A program made the translations under genes and the position numbers. The notes below the pieces were generated by a model. The model was not told the DNA's origin. It saw nothing but the letters and a program-made list of their open reading frames with translations, and searched no databases. Positions 1-8,533 of a DNA stretch of 26,796 bases are shown in pieces. Each line of letters opens with the position of its first letter. Within the stretch, counting starts at the first letter, position 1. Origin of the DNA: Actinomycetes bacterium (GTDB lineage Bacteria; Actinomycetota; Acidimicrobiia; Acidimicrobiales; RAAP-2); assembly GCA_021795095.1 (NCBI GenBank), contig JAJYPU010000014.1, positions 1 through 26,796 on the forward strand, written 5' to 3'.

Positions 1-142
1 AGACTGAGTCTCACTCAGCGGCTGGCGATGACACGCGAAAGGGAACTCCGGCGCTCGTCGGGGCGAACAACTCCGTGAGGAGTGCAGCATGAGTGGACTC
101 ACTAGAACTCACTCGGTTGCAACGGTATGGCAGACTGAGGGC

Positions 143-502
<360 letters not shown>

Positions 503-536
503 CTCACGGCGTCGAACACGGTAGCCACATGGACCG

Positions 537-542
537 TAGGCT
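537..542 (+). promoter_or_regulatory. -10-like TAGGCT box, candidate leaderless promoter
   Basis: TAGGCT is separated by exactly six bases from the GTG at 549. A TANNNT box at this distance would start transcription at or next to the G of GTG, giving a leaderless mRNA. The same geometry recurs before three other GTG-start genes in this window. No convincing -35 element is seen. It lies 35 bases downstream of the rnpB 3' end. Confidence 0.5.
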
Positions 543-548
543 CTCCAC

Positions 549-2246
549 GTGACTGATTTCTTGCGTGGCGACGAGATCGCAGCCTGCGTCCATCGCGTCG
601 CGCTCAGCCGGGGCGAGCCGTTCGACTTCGCCCGACCACGCACCGCTCCCGAGCACGAACGGCGTCGTCGCGACGCGGAGAAACTCCGCCGCGCGGTCAT
701 CTCGGACATCCTCGAATTGCATCCCGACAGCGTGGTGGCCGACTCCTCGGTCAGCACCGTCGACGCGATCCGCGCCGGTGCGCCGCTGATCGTGAACCCC
801 CGGCTGCCCGGCGACGGCGAGGCCCTACGGCGTGCGCACGTTCACGCCCTCGTCCGCGTCGGACGGGTCGGGGTCAGTTACGCCTATTCACCGGTACTAA
901 TCAAGAACAACGAGCTCGTAGAAACTGCGTCTACTCGGCGCACCCTGGTGGGATCGCTCGCCCGAATCGGACCGTCCGAGGCTAACTTCCGCGATGGTGT
1001 TGGCGTCCGCTCCAATCCTTCGACGCTTCGTAACGGTCTCGCACTCTCGCACGCCATTCGGGTCCTCCAGACAATGGGCGTCGCCGACCCTGACGCGCGT
1101 GGCGCCATCGTTGACCGACACCAAGAGATCTGGTGGTTCGACCTGGGTAGCTCGAGCTATCCGCGCTTCAACCTGGCGGCCTACCAGCGCTACTACGACG
1201 AGCGACTCGCCGTCGTGCGTGCCCACGAACGCTGGCGAAACGGCGAAGGTCCGTACCCCACCGAGCCCTACTGGCACCGCGATTGCCTCGAGTGTCCCTA
1301 CAACGAGCCGTGCGGCCATGAGCTCCGGGATCGTGACGACGTCTCGCTGACCCGCTTCACGACCTTCGACCAGCAACTCGCCTTGCGCGAGCATGGCGTG
1401 AACACGAGACACGATCTGGCTCGTCTCGACCCAGTGCTCGCCCGACAGCGACCGAGACCTGCGACCGTCCCCGACCGCCCCGAGACACACGTCGCGCGCG
1501 TCGTGAGCCATCTCGATGAGTTGATCTATCGCGCCCGCGCGCACGAACGCGGCCCGTTGCGCATCGTCGATGCGCAACGGGCCGGGTGTCCGACCGCTGA
1601 CGTCGAGGTCGACATCGACACCGAGAGTTACGGGGACTCGACGTACCTGTGGGGCGCGCTCGTGACGGTCAATCGACCGTTGGAGGGTGTGCGAGACGGT
1701 TACGTCGCCTTCGCGAACTGGGACGACCACACAGCGGGCGCGCCAGCCCGGATCTTCGCCGCGTTCTGGCGATGGTTTGACGACTTGCGTCAACGGTGCC
1801 GCGCCCAGGAACGCAGCGTCTCGGCCTATTGTTTCTGGGCACAGGCCGAAGACGGGGCGATGAACCGTGCGATCGAAGACCCCTTGCCCGATGGGCCGAC
1901 CCGTGCCGACCTCGACGAATTCCGTCTTGGGTCACCAACGAATTGGATCGATCTGCACCATCTCGCCAAGACTCAGATCCAGACTGACGGACCGATCGGC
2001 CTCAAGGTCATGGCGGGACTCGCTGGTTTCACGTGGCGTGACGCGAACCCGAGCGGCGAAGCGTCGATGCTGTGGTACGAGGTCGCCATCTCGTCGAGTG
2101 ACGACGCCGCTGCTTCGCGCGCCAGGATTCTGGAATATAACGAGGACGACTGCCGGGCGACGAGGGCCTTGCGTCAATGGCTGAACGGGCCGGCCCGCTT
2201 GCTTGCCCATCGTGACGACTTCGAGGGCGTCCTTGGCCATCATTAG
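549..2246 (+). CDS. TM0106-type RecB-like nuclease with C-terminal RNase H-like domain
   Basis: A 565-aa protein resembling the TM0106 family of putative RecB-like nucleases. The N-terminal part starts with a Cys-x-His-Arg motif (C13) and continues to a Cys cluster (C246, C249, C255). One early Cys plus three late Cys is the pattern that binds a 4Fe-4S cluster in Cas4/AddB-type nucleases. The usual Asp-x-Lys of the RecB nuclease site is not clear here (the corresponding stretch reads YSPVLIKNNE), so the N-terminal active site may be degenerate. The C-terminal half is an RNase_H_2/YprB-like 3'-5' exonuclease fold: DIDTE at 355-359 supplies the DxE motif, and YNEDDCRAT near the end supplies the last acidic motif. 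The substrate is unknown; a DNA-processing role is inferred. GTG start, probably leaderless. The linker between domains contains a perfect 33-bp palindrome. The next gene starts nine bases after the stop. Confidence 0.85.
   Translation: MTDFLRGDEIAACVHRVALSRGEPFDFARPRTAPEHERRRRDAEKLRRAVISDILELHPDSVVADSSVSTVDAIRAGAPLIVNPRLPGDGEALRRAHVHALVRVGRVGVSYAYSPVLIKNNELVETASTRRTLVGSLARIGPSEANFRDGVGVRSNPSTLRNGLALSHAIRVLQTMGVADPDARGAIVDRHQEIWWFDLGSSSYPRFNLAAYQRYYDERLAVVRAHERWRNGEGPYPTEPYWHRDCLECPYNEPCGHELRDRDDVSLTRFTTFDQQLALREHGVNTRHDLARLDPVLARQRPRPATVPDRPETHVARVVSHLDELIYRARAHERGPLRIVDAQRAGCPTADVEVDIDTESYGDSTYLWGALVTVNRPLEGVRDGYVAFANWDDHTAGAPARIFAAFWRWFDDLRQRCRAQERSVSAYCFWAQAEDGAMNRAIEDPLPDGPTRADLDEFRLGSPTNWIDLHHLAKTQIQTDGPIGLKVMAGLAGFTWRDANPSGEASMLWYEVAISSSDDAAASRARILEYNEDDCRATRALRQWLNGPARLLAHRDDFEGVLGHH
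1551..1583. repeat. Perfect 33-bp palindrome inside a coding region
   Basis: The left arm GGCCCGTTGCGCATCG (1551-1566) is the exact reverse complement of the right arm (1568-1583), around a single central T at 1567. It is translated in frame (roughly residues 335-345) in the linker between the Cys cluster and the RNase H-like domain. As RNA or single-stranded DNA it would form a very stable hairpin. Function unknown. Confidence 0.95.
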
Positions 2247-2249
2247 CAT
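2244..2249 (+). promoter_or_regulatory. -10-like TAGCAT box, candidate leaderless promoter
   Basis: TAGCAT overlaps the TAG stop of the preceding gene and lies exactly six bases before the GTG at 2256. It could give the ABC transporter pair its own leaderless transcript as well as read-through from upstream. No Shine-Dalgarno sequence precedes this GTG, which fits the leaderless reading. Confidence 0.4.
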
Positions 2250-2255
2250 GGTGAC

Positions 2256-3737
2256 GTGGCCGAGCATCCCGTGATCGACACGTTCACGCGTCGGTCATGG
2301 GCAATCGGCGTCGTGGCCACCGTCATCGGCTTTGGGGGTGCGCTGCTCAGCGCACTCGGGATTACCGAAGTTGCCAACGGCGTGGTCCCCCGTGGGGTGA
2401 CGTTCGTGGTCGGCGCACTCGTCGCACGCTGGCTCGTGACCTCGGGTACCGACGCGTGGGGTTCGTTCGCCGCCCGAATTATCCGAGACCGGTGGCGACG
2501 CACGGTCATCGACCAGCTCGAGCGGCCACGAGCGGAGGGGGAACGCGGACGACGCGACGTAGCCCTCGCCATCGACCACGCTGCGGCCGCTCCCGCCCTC
2601 GTCGTCGTGGGCGCGAGTGCGCGAACGGCCGCCCTCGGCATCGTGATCGTCTGGCTCGCGGCTGGCTGGCTCAGTGCCGGCATCGTCATCGTCTTGCTCG
2701 GTGTGGCTATCCCCCTCTACCAACGGGCCGGGCGGCGCAGCGCGGCCTTGACTGACGACTACAACCAACGTCGTGACGTACTCGAGCGACGCCAGCTGGA
2801 GATGCTCCAGCACGCACCCGAGCTTCGGGCCCTGGGCGCCGTTCGCTACGGCGCCGACGAGATCGCGGCGGTGAGCGACGCTGAACACCACGCCGCCATT
2901 CGTGCCATCCGCGTCGCGCTCGAGTCGTCTCTCGTCACTGAGTTCCTGAGTGGCGTCTCCATCGGACTCGTAGCGATGGTCGTCGGCTTCGATCTGCTAC
3001 GCGGCACGATCTCCCTGGACCGAGCGCTGGTCGCCGTACTCATCACGAGTGAGCTCTTCGGGTACGTCCGTCGATTCGGGGTGGAGTTCCACCGCCGCGA
3101 CGATGCCGCCGCATCGATCGCGCTCCTTCGTCGCGCGCCCGGCGTGTCCTACGACTCGTCGGGTCCTCTCGTTGCCGCCCAGGCTCTGGTCACCGAGGCG
3201 TCCGCCTCACCGGTCACCTTCGAGATCCACCCAGGGCAGCGGCTCCTCGTCACGGGTCCGTCGGGCGTTGGTAAGACCACCCTCGCGCACACCCTGGTCG
3301 GCTGGCGCCAGGCCATATCGGGTAGCGTCACCCGTCGCGACGAGGCCATCGCCATCGTGAGCCCCGCGTCGGCCCTGTTCGACGGATCGCTCCTTGAGAA
3401 CGTGACGCTCGGCCGGGAGGTCCCCGACGCGCTCGTACGCGCGAGACTCGACGAACTCGGACTCACCGGACCACGATTCGAGGATCTCTCGGCTCCGCTC
3501 CTGGCCGACGGCGAGGGACTCAGCGCCGGTGAGCGGGTCCGGCTCGTTCTCGCGCGGGCCACGCTGGCCGATCCCGCTCTCATCATCGTGGACGACATCG
3601 CCGGCGTCTTGGACGAAACCAATCGAACCCGGGTGGCCCAGCTCTTTCAGCGGCTCGCCGCGCTGAGTGTCATCGAGCTCAGCGTCGACACCCCATTACT
3701 CGTCCACGTCGACCAACGAATCGAGCTCGGCTCATGA
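2256..3737 (+). CDS. CydD-like ABC transporter, membrane plus ATPase half
   Basis: A 493-aa half-transporter with about six hydrophobic segments in the first 290 residues, then an ATPase domain. By order and partner it matches CydD of the CydDC heterodimer, which exports thiols/affects haem in the periplasm and is needed for cytochrome bd assembly; it is shorter than typical CydD. Walker A is GPSGVGKTT at 334-342 and the signature is LSAGE at 422-426. The Walker B catalytic Glu is Asp (D446-D447), the H-loop His is missing (IELSVD near the end), and the Q-loop Gln is absent (IVSPASALFDG). This half therefore probably carries the degenerate ATP site seen in many heterodimeric exporters. It overlaps the next gene by ATGA. 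No cytochrome bd genes are present in the window, so the cyd assignment rests on family resemblance only. Confidence 0.75.
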   Translation: MAEHPVIDTFTRRSWAIGVVATVIGFGGALLSALGITEVANGVVPRGVTFVVGALVARWLVTSGTDAWGSFAARIIRDRWRRTVIDQLERPRAEGERGRRDVALAIDHAAAAPALVVVGASARTAALGIVIVWLAAGWLSAGIVIVLLGVAIPLYQRAGRRSAALTDDYNQRRDVLERRQLEMLQHAPELRALGAVRYGADEIAAVSDAEHHAAIRAIRVALESSLVTEFLSGVSIGLVAMVVGFDLLRGTISLDRALVAVLITSELFGYVRRFGVEFHRRDDAAASIALLRRAPGVSYDSSGPLVAAQALVTEASASPVTFEIHPGQRLLVTGPSGVGKTTLAHTLVGWRQAISGSVTRRDEAIAIVSPASALFDGSLLENVTLGREVPDALVRARLDELGLTGPRFEDLSAPLLADGEGLSAGERVRLVLARATLADPALIIVDDIAGVLDETNRTRVAQLFQRLAALSVIELSVDTPLLVHVDQRIELGS

Positions 3738-5332
3738 GGTCAGACCGCGACCGTCTGCGCCGATGGATGCAGCGGGCCCAGCCCCCTCGTGGTGCACTGA
3801 TCAAGGCCCTCGTCGCCGGCACCGTCAGCTCGATCACCGCTCTCGGACTGTTCGTCGGTGCCATCGCCCTGCTCGTGGTCAGCTCGTCGCGTCCCGGACT
3901 ACGGGCAGTCGCGGGCATCCTCATCGTCATCGAGCTCTTCGCGTTCCTGCGCTCTCCCATCAGATTCAGCGAGCGCATGAGCGCGCACCGTCTCGGCTTT
4001 GCCGCGGTGTCGCGCTGGCGGCGTTGGTTGCTCACCACGGTCGGCCGGTGGACGGTACGCCGGTGGCGGACCTACGCCCGGGGCGAGCTGCTCGAGCGTG
4101 CGTTGCGCGACACCGACGAACTACAGGACCTGTGGCTTCGCTTCGTCCTACCCGCCGCCAGCACACTCGCCACATTCATGGTCGGTGACGTCGTCATCGC
4201 CCTACTCGCACCACGGGGCCGGTGGATCGTCGCCGCCACGCTCGTCGCGGTCGCACAGCTCATCGGCATCATCGCCCTCGCCGCCACCGCCGACGCCCTC
4301 ATCGCCGTCGACCGCTCCCTGCGACGCGCGCGCGGCGAGTTCCGCGCAGCCCTGGTCGCACTCAGCACGGTCAGTCCCGAACTGAGCCTCCTTGGCGCAC
4401 GGAGGTTCCTCGACCATCGTCTCGACGGTCCCCGGGAGGTGCTCGCCGCGGCGGAGTCCCGCGCCGAGGACCGGCGACGCCGTTCGGCCCTGGTCGCCCC
4501 CGTGGCGACCATGGTGGCTGTGGCCGCGCTACGCCTCGTCGCACCCGTCAGTGCACCGGTGTGGACCGTGGTCTCGCTGTTGCTCGCGATGTCCACGTTC
4601 GAGGGGCTCACGGCTATTCGAGCTGCCCTTGACACCGCCGTTGCCGTCAGCGCGGCCGCTGAGCGTCTCGAAGACCTCGAAGCCCACCCGATGCTGGCTG
4701 ACACCCGCTGGCCGGGCGACACGACACTGCGAGCACGTCACCTGACGATCCGTGAGGCCGACCGCACAATCCTCAATGACGGTTCCTTCGAAGTGGCGCC
4801 GGGGTGTCACGTGGCGGTGACGGGTCCATCGGGCATCGGCAAGTCCACCCTGCTGCGGGTCCTCGCGGGACTCGATGACCTCGACGACGGCGTCATCTCC
4901 ATTGGCAACACACCCATCACCGAGATCGACGAGGACATCCTTCGTGCCCACTTGGCGTTCGTGCCCGGTGAGACCGGGCTCTTGCGCGGGTACGCCCAAG
5001 ACGTCCTCGTCCTAGGGCGAACGATCGCGCGCCCCCTCGACCAAGACCTCATGACGGTGGGCATCCATGTCGAGCCAACAACGAAGTGGGACGAAGTTTC
5101 CCGAGGCGAGGGTCAGCGCATCGCGGTCGTACGAGCCCTCGCCATCGGACCGGACATCGTGATCCTCGACGAACCGACCAGCGGGCTTGGGCGCGACGAA
5201 ACGACCGCCGTACTGAGCCTACTTACGGCCAGTCGTGCCACCGTGATCATTGCGACCCACGACGACCAGATCATCGCGTGGAGCGACCTCGTCATCGACC
5301 TGAGCGACGGCGACCTGGCCACGTCGCCGTGA
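3734..5332 (+). CDS. CydC-like ABC transporter, membrane plus ATPase half
   Basis: A 532-aa partner of the preceding half-transporter, overlapping it by four bases. The membrane domain carries CydC-type features: a FLRSPIRFSERMSAHR stretch, then GELLERALRDTDELQDLWLR, the counterpart of the 'R-x-GDLL...VDALQDLYLR' segment of CydC. Walker A GPSGIGKST is at 364-372, the signature SRGEGQR begins at 456, Walker B ends in D479-E480, and the H-loop His is H509, so this ATPase half looks competent. The Q-loop Gln is replaced (FVPGETGLL). Expected role: with its partner, inner-membrane export of a small thiol or haem-related molecule supporting respiratory cytochrome assembly. Substrate inferred, not shown. 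Confidence 0.82.
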   Translation: MRSDRDRLRRWMQRAQPPRGALIKALVAGTVSSITALGLFVGAIALLVVSSSRPGLRAVAGILIVIELFAFLRSPIRFSERMSAHRLGFAAVSRWRRWLLTTVGRWTVRRWRTYARGELLERALRDTDELQDLWLRFVLPAASTLATFMVGDVVIALLAPRGRWIVAATLVAVAQLIGIIALAATADALIAVDRSLRRARGEFRAALVALSTVSPELSLLGARRFLDHRLDGPREVLAAAESRAEDRRRRSALVAPVATMVAVAALRLVAPVSAPVWTVVSLLLAMSTFEGLTAIRAALDTAVAVSAAAERLEDLEAHPMLADTRWPGDTTLRARHLTIREADRTILNDGSFEVAPGCHVAVTGPSGIGKSTLLRVLAGLDDLDDGVISIGNTPITEIDEDILRAHLAFVPGETGLLRGYAQDVLVLGRTIARPLDQDLMTVGIHVEPTTKWDEVSRGEGQRIAVVRALAIGPDIVILDEPTSGLGRDETTAVLSLLTASRATVIIATHDDQIIAWSDLVIDLSDGDLATSP

Positions 5333-5349
5333 GGTGCCTAGCCGGCACT
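5333..5349. terminator. Small hairpin between convergent genes
   Basis: GTGCC (5334-5338) pairs with GGCAC (5344-5348), with one flanking G-T pair and a five-base loop. It sits between the stops of the CydC-like gene and the convergent aldo/keto reductase, where a bidirectional terminator is expected. There is no T-run and the stem is short, so this is weak. Confidence 0.25.
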
Positions 5350-6331
5350 AGCCGTTGATGGTCTTCATGCCGCTTTCGTGGTAGCGGTCGCCAACCACCT
5401 CGCCGCGGGGAACGGCTGCCTCGAGAGCGGCGATGGTTTCGGCGCTCAAGTGGATCTCGCTCGCGGCGATGTTCTCGTAGAGCCACTTCCTTCGCTTCGT
5501 TCCGGGGATCGGCACGACGTCCTCGCCGCGACTCAACACCCACGCGAGTGCGAGTTGGGCCACGCTCACGTCCAATGCCGCAGCGATCGGGGCCAAATTC
5601 CCGACAAGTTGCAGGTTCTGCTCGTACGCGTCGCCGACGAAGCGCGGGTGGTGCTTTCGAGTGTCACGCTCGTCGGTGCTGGTCCGGTTCGCGGCCTCGT
5701 CCGTGAGGAAGCCCCGGCCGAGCGGGCTGTAGGCCACGAAGCCGATACCGAGTCGACGACAGGTGTCGAGCACGCCGTCCTCGGGATCACGGGTCCACAG
5801 CGAGTACTCCGACTGCAGCGCGGTCACCGGGTGCACGGCGTTGGCCCGCTCGATTGTGGCCGACGACGCTTCAGAGATGCCGAGGAAGCGAACCTTGCCC
5901 GCCTCGACCAACGACTTCATCGCCCCCCACGTCTCCTCGACGGGAACCGACCGGTCGACGCGGTGCTGGTAGTAGAGGTCGATAACGTCCACACCGAGGC
6001 GGGCCAGCGAGTCATTGCACGCTTGTACGACGTATTCGGGGCGTCCGTTGACACCGAGGAACTGTCCATCTTCGGTCCGTTGGTTACCAAACTTCGTCGC
6101 GAGCACCACCTCGTCGCGTCGAGTCGCGATCGCCCGGCCAACCAGTCGCTCGTTCGTGAAGGGACCGTACATGTCGGCCGTGTCGAGGAAGTTGACGCCA
6201 GCGTCGAGGGCGGCGTTGATGACGGTGATGGATTCCGCCTCGTCACCGACGCCGTAAAAGTCGCTCATCCCCATGCAGCCGAGTCCCTCTTGCGAGACGG
6301 CCAAGTCCTGGCCCAAAATCCGATGATCCAT
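5348..6331 (-). CDS. Aldo/keto reductase
   Basis: A 327-aa NADPH-dependent aldo/keto reductase of the single-domain TIM-barrel type, related to bacterial proteins often called auxin-induced or YajO/AKR13-like. The catalytic tetrad is visible as D50, Y55 (DTADMY), K80 (ATKFG) and H123 (LYYQHRVD). The C-terminal cofactor segment [15 protein letters not shown] is typical. An in-frame ATG lies five codons upstream (6346), but GAGAGGG sits at good ribosome-binding distance before the ATG at 6331, so I choose 6331. It is transcribed towards the CydC-like gene and divergently from the hemolysin III-like gene. A CRP-type palindrome lies 15-30 bases upstream of the chosen start. The physiological substrate cannot be told; these enzymes reduce assorted aldehydes and ketones. 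Confidence 0.93.
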   Translation of the reverse strand: MDHRILGQDLAVSQEGLGCMGMSDFYGVGDEAESITVINAALDAGVNFLDTADMYGPFTNERLVGRAIATRRDEVVLATKFGNQRTEDGQFLGVNGRPEYVVQACNDSLARLGVDVIDLYYQHRVDRSVPVEETWGAMKSLVEAGKVRFLGISEASSATIERANAVHPVTALQSEYSLWTRDPEDGVLDTCRRLGIGFVAYSPLGRGFLTDEAANRTSTDERDTRKHHPRFVGDAYEQNLQLVGNLAPIAAALDVSVAQLALAWVLSRGEDVVPIPGTKRRKWLYENIAASEIHLSAETIAALEAAVPRGEVVGDRYHESGMKTING

Positions 6332-6345
6332 CTTCGTCCCTCTCA

Positions 6346-6361
6346 TGTGAATTTGCTCACA
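6346..6361. promoter_or_regulatory. CRP/GlxR-type operator TGTGA-N6-TCACA
   Basis: TGTGA at 6346-6350 and TCACA at 6357-6361 are separated by ATTTGC. This exactly matches the half-sites and spacing bound by CRP-family regulators (E. coli CRP; GlxR/Crp of actinobacteria). It lies 15 bases upstream of the aldo/keto reductase ATG, so a bound regulator would probably block transcription or early elongation of that gene unless the promoter lies downstream. The regulator itself is not in the window. Confidence 0.6.
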
Positions 6362-6450
6362 ATCAAGTCATTCCAGCGATTTGACGATCACCTTAGTGGT
6401 GTCAGACGCACTATCTTCTTCGTATTGGCTGGGGGGGCCAACCTACGCGA

Positions 6451-6489
6451 GCCCGCTCGTTTCGTCAGACGAAGCGAGCGGGCTTCGTC
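6451..6489. repeat. 33-bp near-perfect palindrome with an alternative overlapping stem
   Basis: GCCCGCTCGTTTCGTC (6451-6466) pairs with 6468-6483 around a single central A, with only one T/G wobble in 16 pairs. The right arm can pair instead with downstream sequence: GACGAAG (6468-6474) with CTTCGTC (6483-6489) across an eight-base loop. It lies between divergent gene starts (6331 and 6567), so it is not positioned as a terminator for either. It could be an operator, or a switchable RNA structure in an unannotated transcript. Confidence 0.9.
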
Positions 6490-6554
6490 GTTCTCGCAGC
6501 GCTCGCGTGCCGGTTTTCGTCGTGTGGGCGTACAACGAGTCACCCGTATCGCCA

Positions 6555-6560
6555 TAGGGT
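6555..6560 (+). promoter_or_regulatory. -10-like TAGGGT box, candidate leaderless promoter
   Basis: TAGGGT is followed after exactly six bases by the GTG at 6567. The geometry is the same as upstream of 549, 2256 and 10595. No ribosome-binding site precedes the GTG. Confidence 0.5.
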
Positions 6561-6566
6561 GACCAT

Positions 6567-7232
6567 GTGACTAAAACCGCCACCCAGAGCCCGAGCGGGC
6601 CTGAACTCGTCAAGCCGCTCCTGCGTGGCTGGCTCCACTTGGGTGGGGTCGTCGTCCTGCTGTGCGCGTCACCGATCCTCTACGTCCGCGCTCAGACCTG
6701 GACTCAGGTCGTCTGGGTCACCTGCTTCGTCGTAGGCGTGTCGGTCATGATGCTCACAAGCGCCCTCTTTCACCGGATCAACTGGAGTACGCCCCACCGA
6801 CGCGCGTGGCGGCGCGCCGACCACTCGGCGATATTCGCCGCCATCGCTGGGTCCTACCTCGCCATCGCCGGACTGACCATGCACGGGACGATTCGCGTCG
6901 TACTGCTCTTGGTCGTAGCCGGCGGCGCCGCAGTGGGGATTCTGATCCGTCAGCTCGCCCTGGACGCCCCAAAGTGGGTGAACACGATTCCCTACCTCGT
7001 CGTTGGCTGGGCCGCAGTCGGAGTGCTGCCCCAGATCTACCGGGGCGGCGGCCCGGTCCCCTTCATCCTCATCGTCCTCGGCGGCATCGCGTATTCCGTC
7101 GGCGCGGTGTTCTACGGGACCAAACGCCCCCGACTCAACCCCAGGGTCTTCGGGTACCACGAGCTCTTCCACGCCTGCACTCTGCTCGGCGTCGCGGCGA
7201 CCTTCGCCGCGATAGCCGTCGCTCTGCACTGA
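6567..7232 (+). CDS. Hemolysin III / PAQR-family membrane protein
   Basis: A 221-aa integral membrane protein with about seven transmembrane segments. Family landmarks are SALFHR in the early loop, RADHSAIF at the next helix, an FYGTKRP stretch, and GYHELFHACT at the C-terminal end. The conserved His/Asp residues of these motifs form the metal site of PAQR-type proteins. Despite the family name, haemolytic activity is not established for most members; roles in membrane lipid homeostasis have been suggested. The start is GTG with a TAGGGT box six bases upstream. The stop abuts the stop of the convergent histidine phosphatase gene (TGATCA). Confidence 0.92.
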   Translation: MTKTATQSPSGPELVKPLLRGWLHLGGVVVLLCASPILYVRAQTWTQVVWVTCFVVGVSVMMLTSALFHRINWSTPHRRAWRRADHSAIFAAIAGSYLAIAGLTMHGTIRVVLLLVVAGGAAVGILIRQLALDAPKWVNTIPYLVVGWAAVGVLPQIYRGGGPVPFILIVLGGIAYSVGAVFYGTKRPRLNPRVFGYHELFHACTLLGVAATFAAIAVALH

Positions 7233-7826
7233 TCAGGACAGAGGCGGCACCCAGTTGAAGTGAACAAGGGTCGGCGACGACTGACGCATCCCGATCGTCG
7301 TGATGGAGCCATTGTCGAGACGCGTGCGCCACGCCACCGATCCCGGCACGCCGAGCGCCCACACCGTGGCCGACTTGATCGGACTGACGTGGCTCACGAT
7401 CGCGAGGTGTCGGTGATGATCGTGGAGCAGGCTCGTTCGATCGGCGAGCAACTCATCCAATACCGCGTGCACTCGATGGTCGACGGACTCGAGTGACTCG
7501 CCATCGCCGAGCGCCAGGTCGTGATCGGATTCGAAGGCACGCCACTGGTCGTCACTGACCACGCTCAGCGGTTGCCCGTCCAGGTAGCCGTAGTCGACCT
7601 CGATAAACTCCGGTCGCACCCGCGGCTCCAGGTGCGGCATCGCGAGACGCGCCGTCTCTCGAGCCCGCTGCAACGGCGAGGTCCACACCTCCTCGACGTC
7701 CTCGACAAGTCGTCGTAACGCCTTGGCCTGTCGCTCGCCCAAGTCTGTCAACGCCGGGTCGCTGCGCCCCACGAGCAGCCCCTGCGCGTTGGTCGTGGTC
7801 TGGCCGTGGCGGATGAGAATGATCAC
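7233..7826 (-). CDS. Histidine phosphatase (phosphoglycerate mutase-like)
   Basis: A 197-aa histidine-phosphatase superfamily protein. The RHGQT motif at residues 6-10 carries the phosphorylated His (H7), the second conserved His is in IVSHVSPIKS, and an acid-base Glu lies in FIEVDYG. It may dephosphorylate a small metabolite; CobC- and GpgP-like roles are possible but not distinguishable here. It is the last gene of a five-gene operon and overlaps the zinc-ribbon gene by ATGA. Pairing of a phosphatase with a zinc-ribbon coiled-coil protein is common in actinobacteria. Confidence 0.92.
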   Translation of the reverse strand: MIILIRHGQTTTNAQGLLVGRSDPALTDLGERQAKALRRLVEDVEEVWTSPLQRARETARLAMPHLEPRVRPEFIEVDYGYLDGQPLSVVSDDQWRAFESDHDLALGDGESLESVDHRVHAVLDELLADRTSLLHDHHRHLAIVSHVSPIKSATVWALGVPGSVAWRTRLDNGSITTIGMRQSSPTLVHFNWVPPLS

Positions 7827-8533
7827 GGCACCAGTATCCGACCGCAGGAGGGACAGTCCATGAAGGAGTCCTCGTTCTGGTTCTTGGCCCGGTCGAGGTC
7901 GAGTGGGGCCAGGGCGATGCGACAGCCGTCGCAGCGGCCGGTAACGATCTGCGCCGCGCCGGAGGTCCCGGCACGGTCCATGGCGCGCTGATAGCGGACC
8001 CGTAAGTCCTCGGGAACGTCTCGGGCTCGCTCATCTCGTGCGACGCGAAGCGATGCGACCTCCTCGTCCAACGAGGACCGTAATTGCTCAATCGTACTTC
8101 GCAACTCCTCGCGTCGCGCCAACTCCGGTTTGATGTCGCGCCGCAACCGCTCGACGAAGGCGTCGCGCTCCTCGATCGATTCGAGGAGTCCGAGGGCCTC
8201 TTCGTCGGCTTCGGCCCCCTGAGCCGATATCGACTCAAGCTCGTGCTGCATCGCGGCGAGGTCGCGCGCGCCACTCGTCGACGCGGCGAGGGCCGCCTCG
8301 ATCTCACGGCGCCGCCGCTGGATCCGATCGGCGCGTGCCGCCACCTCCTCGTAGGTCGCACGCATGGGCGCGACTACGCTCTCGGCGTCGCGGATGGCGA
8401 CGACCTCGATGCGCAGCTGGCCCTCCAAATTCGCGAGCTCCTCGGATTCGGGCAGATGGTCTCGCTGGGCGATCACCCGGTCGATCCAACGATCCGCCTC
8501 CATCAGGGCGCGTAGTGCCTCGGCGTCAGTCAT
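7823..8533 (-). CDS. Coiled-coil protein with C4 zinc ribbon
   Basis: A 236-aa protein of the zf-RING_7/DUF164 type. Residues 1 to about 185 are rich in Arg, Glu and Leu heptads and predict a long helical hairpin. The C-terminus has CDGC and CPSC pairs that would bind one zinc. Structurally characterised relatives are thought to bind nucleic acids or bridge partner proteins; the function is not settled. It overlaps the Nudix gene by eight bases and the phosphatase gene by four, so the three are probably translationally coupled. Confidence 0.9.
   Translation of the reverse strand: MTDAEALRALMEADRWIDRVIAQRDHLPESEELANLEGQLRIEVVAIRDAESVVAPMRATYEEVAARADRIQRRRREIEAALAASTSGARDLAAMQHELESISAQGAEADEEALGLLESIEERDAFVERLRRDIKPELARREELRSTIEQLRSSLDEEVASLRVARDERARDVPEDLRVRYQRAMDRAGTSGAAQIVTGRCDGCRIALAPLDLDRAKNQNEDSFMDCPSCGRILVP

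Noticed and set aside
100..142. rnpB promoter (TTGCAA at 117, TATGGC at 126)
   Set aside because: The two elements are not at workable spacing, and neither is close enough to consensus to call.
5378..6562. Long plus-strand open frame (394 codons) opposite the aldo/keto reductase
   Set aside because: It is antisense to a clearly conserved enzyme; long antisense frames are normal in GC-rich coding DNA, and the product shows no domain.
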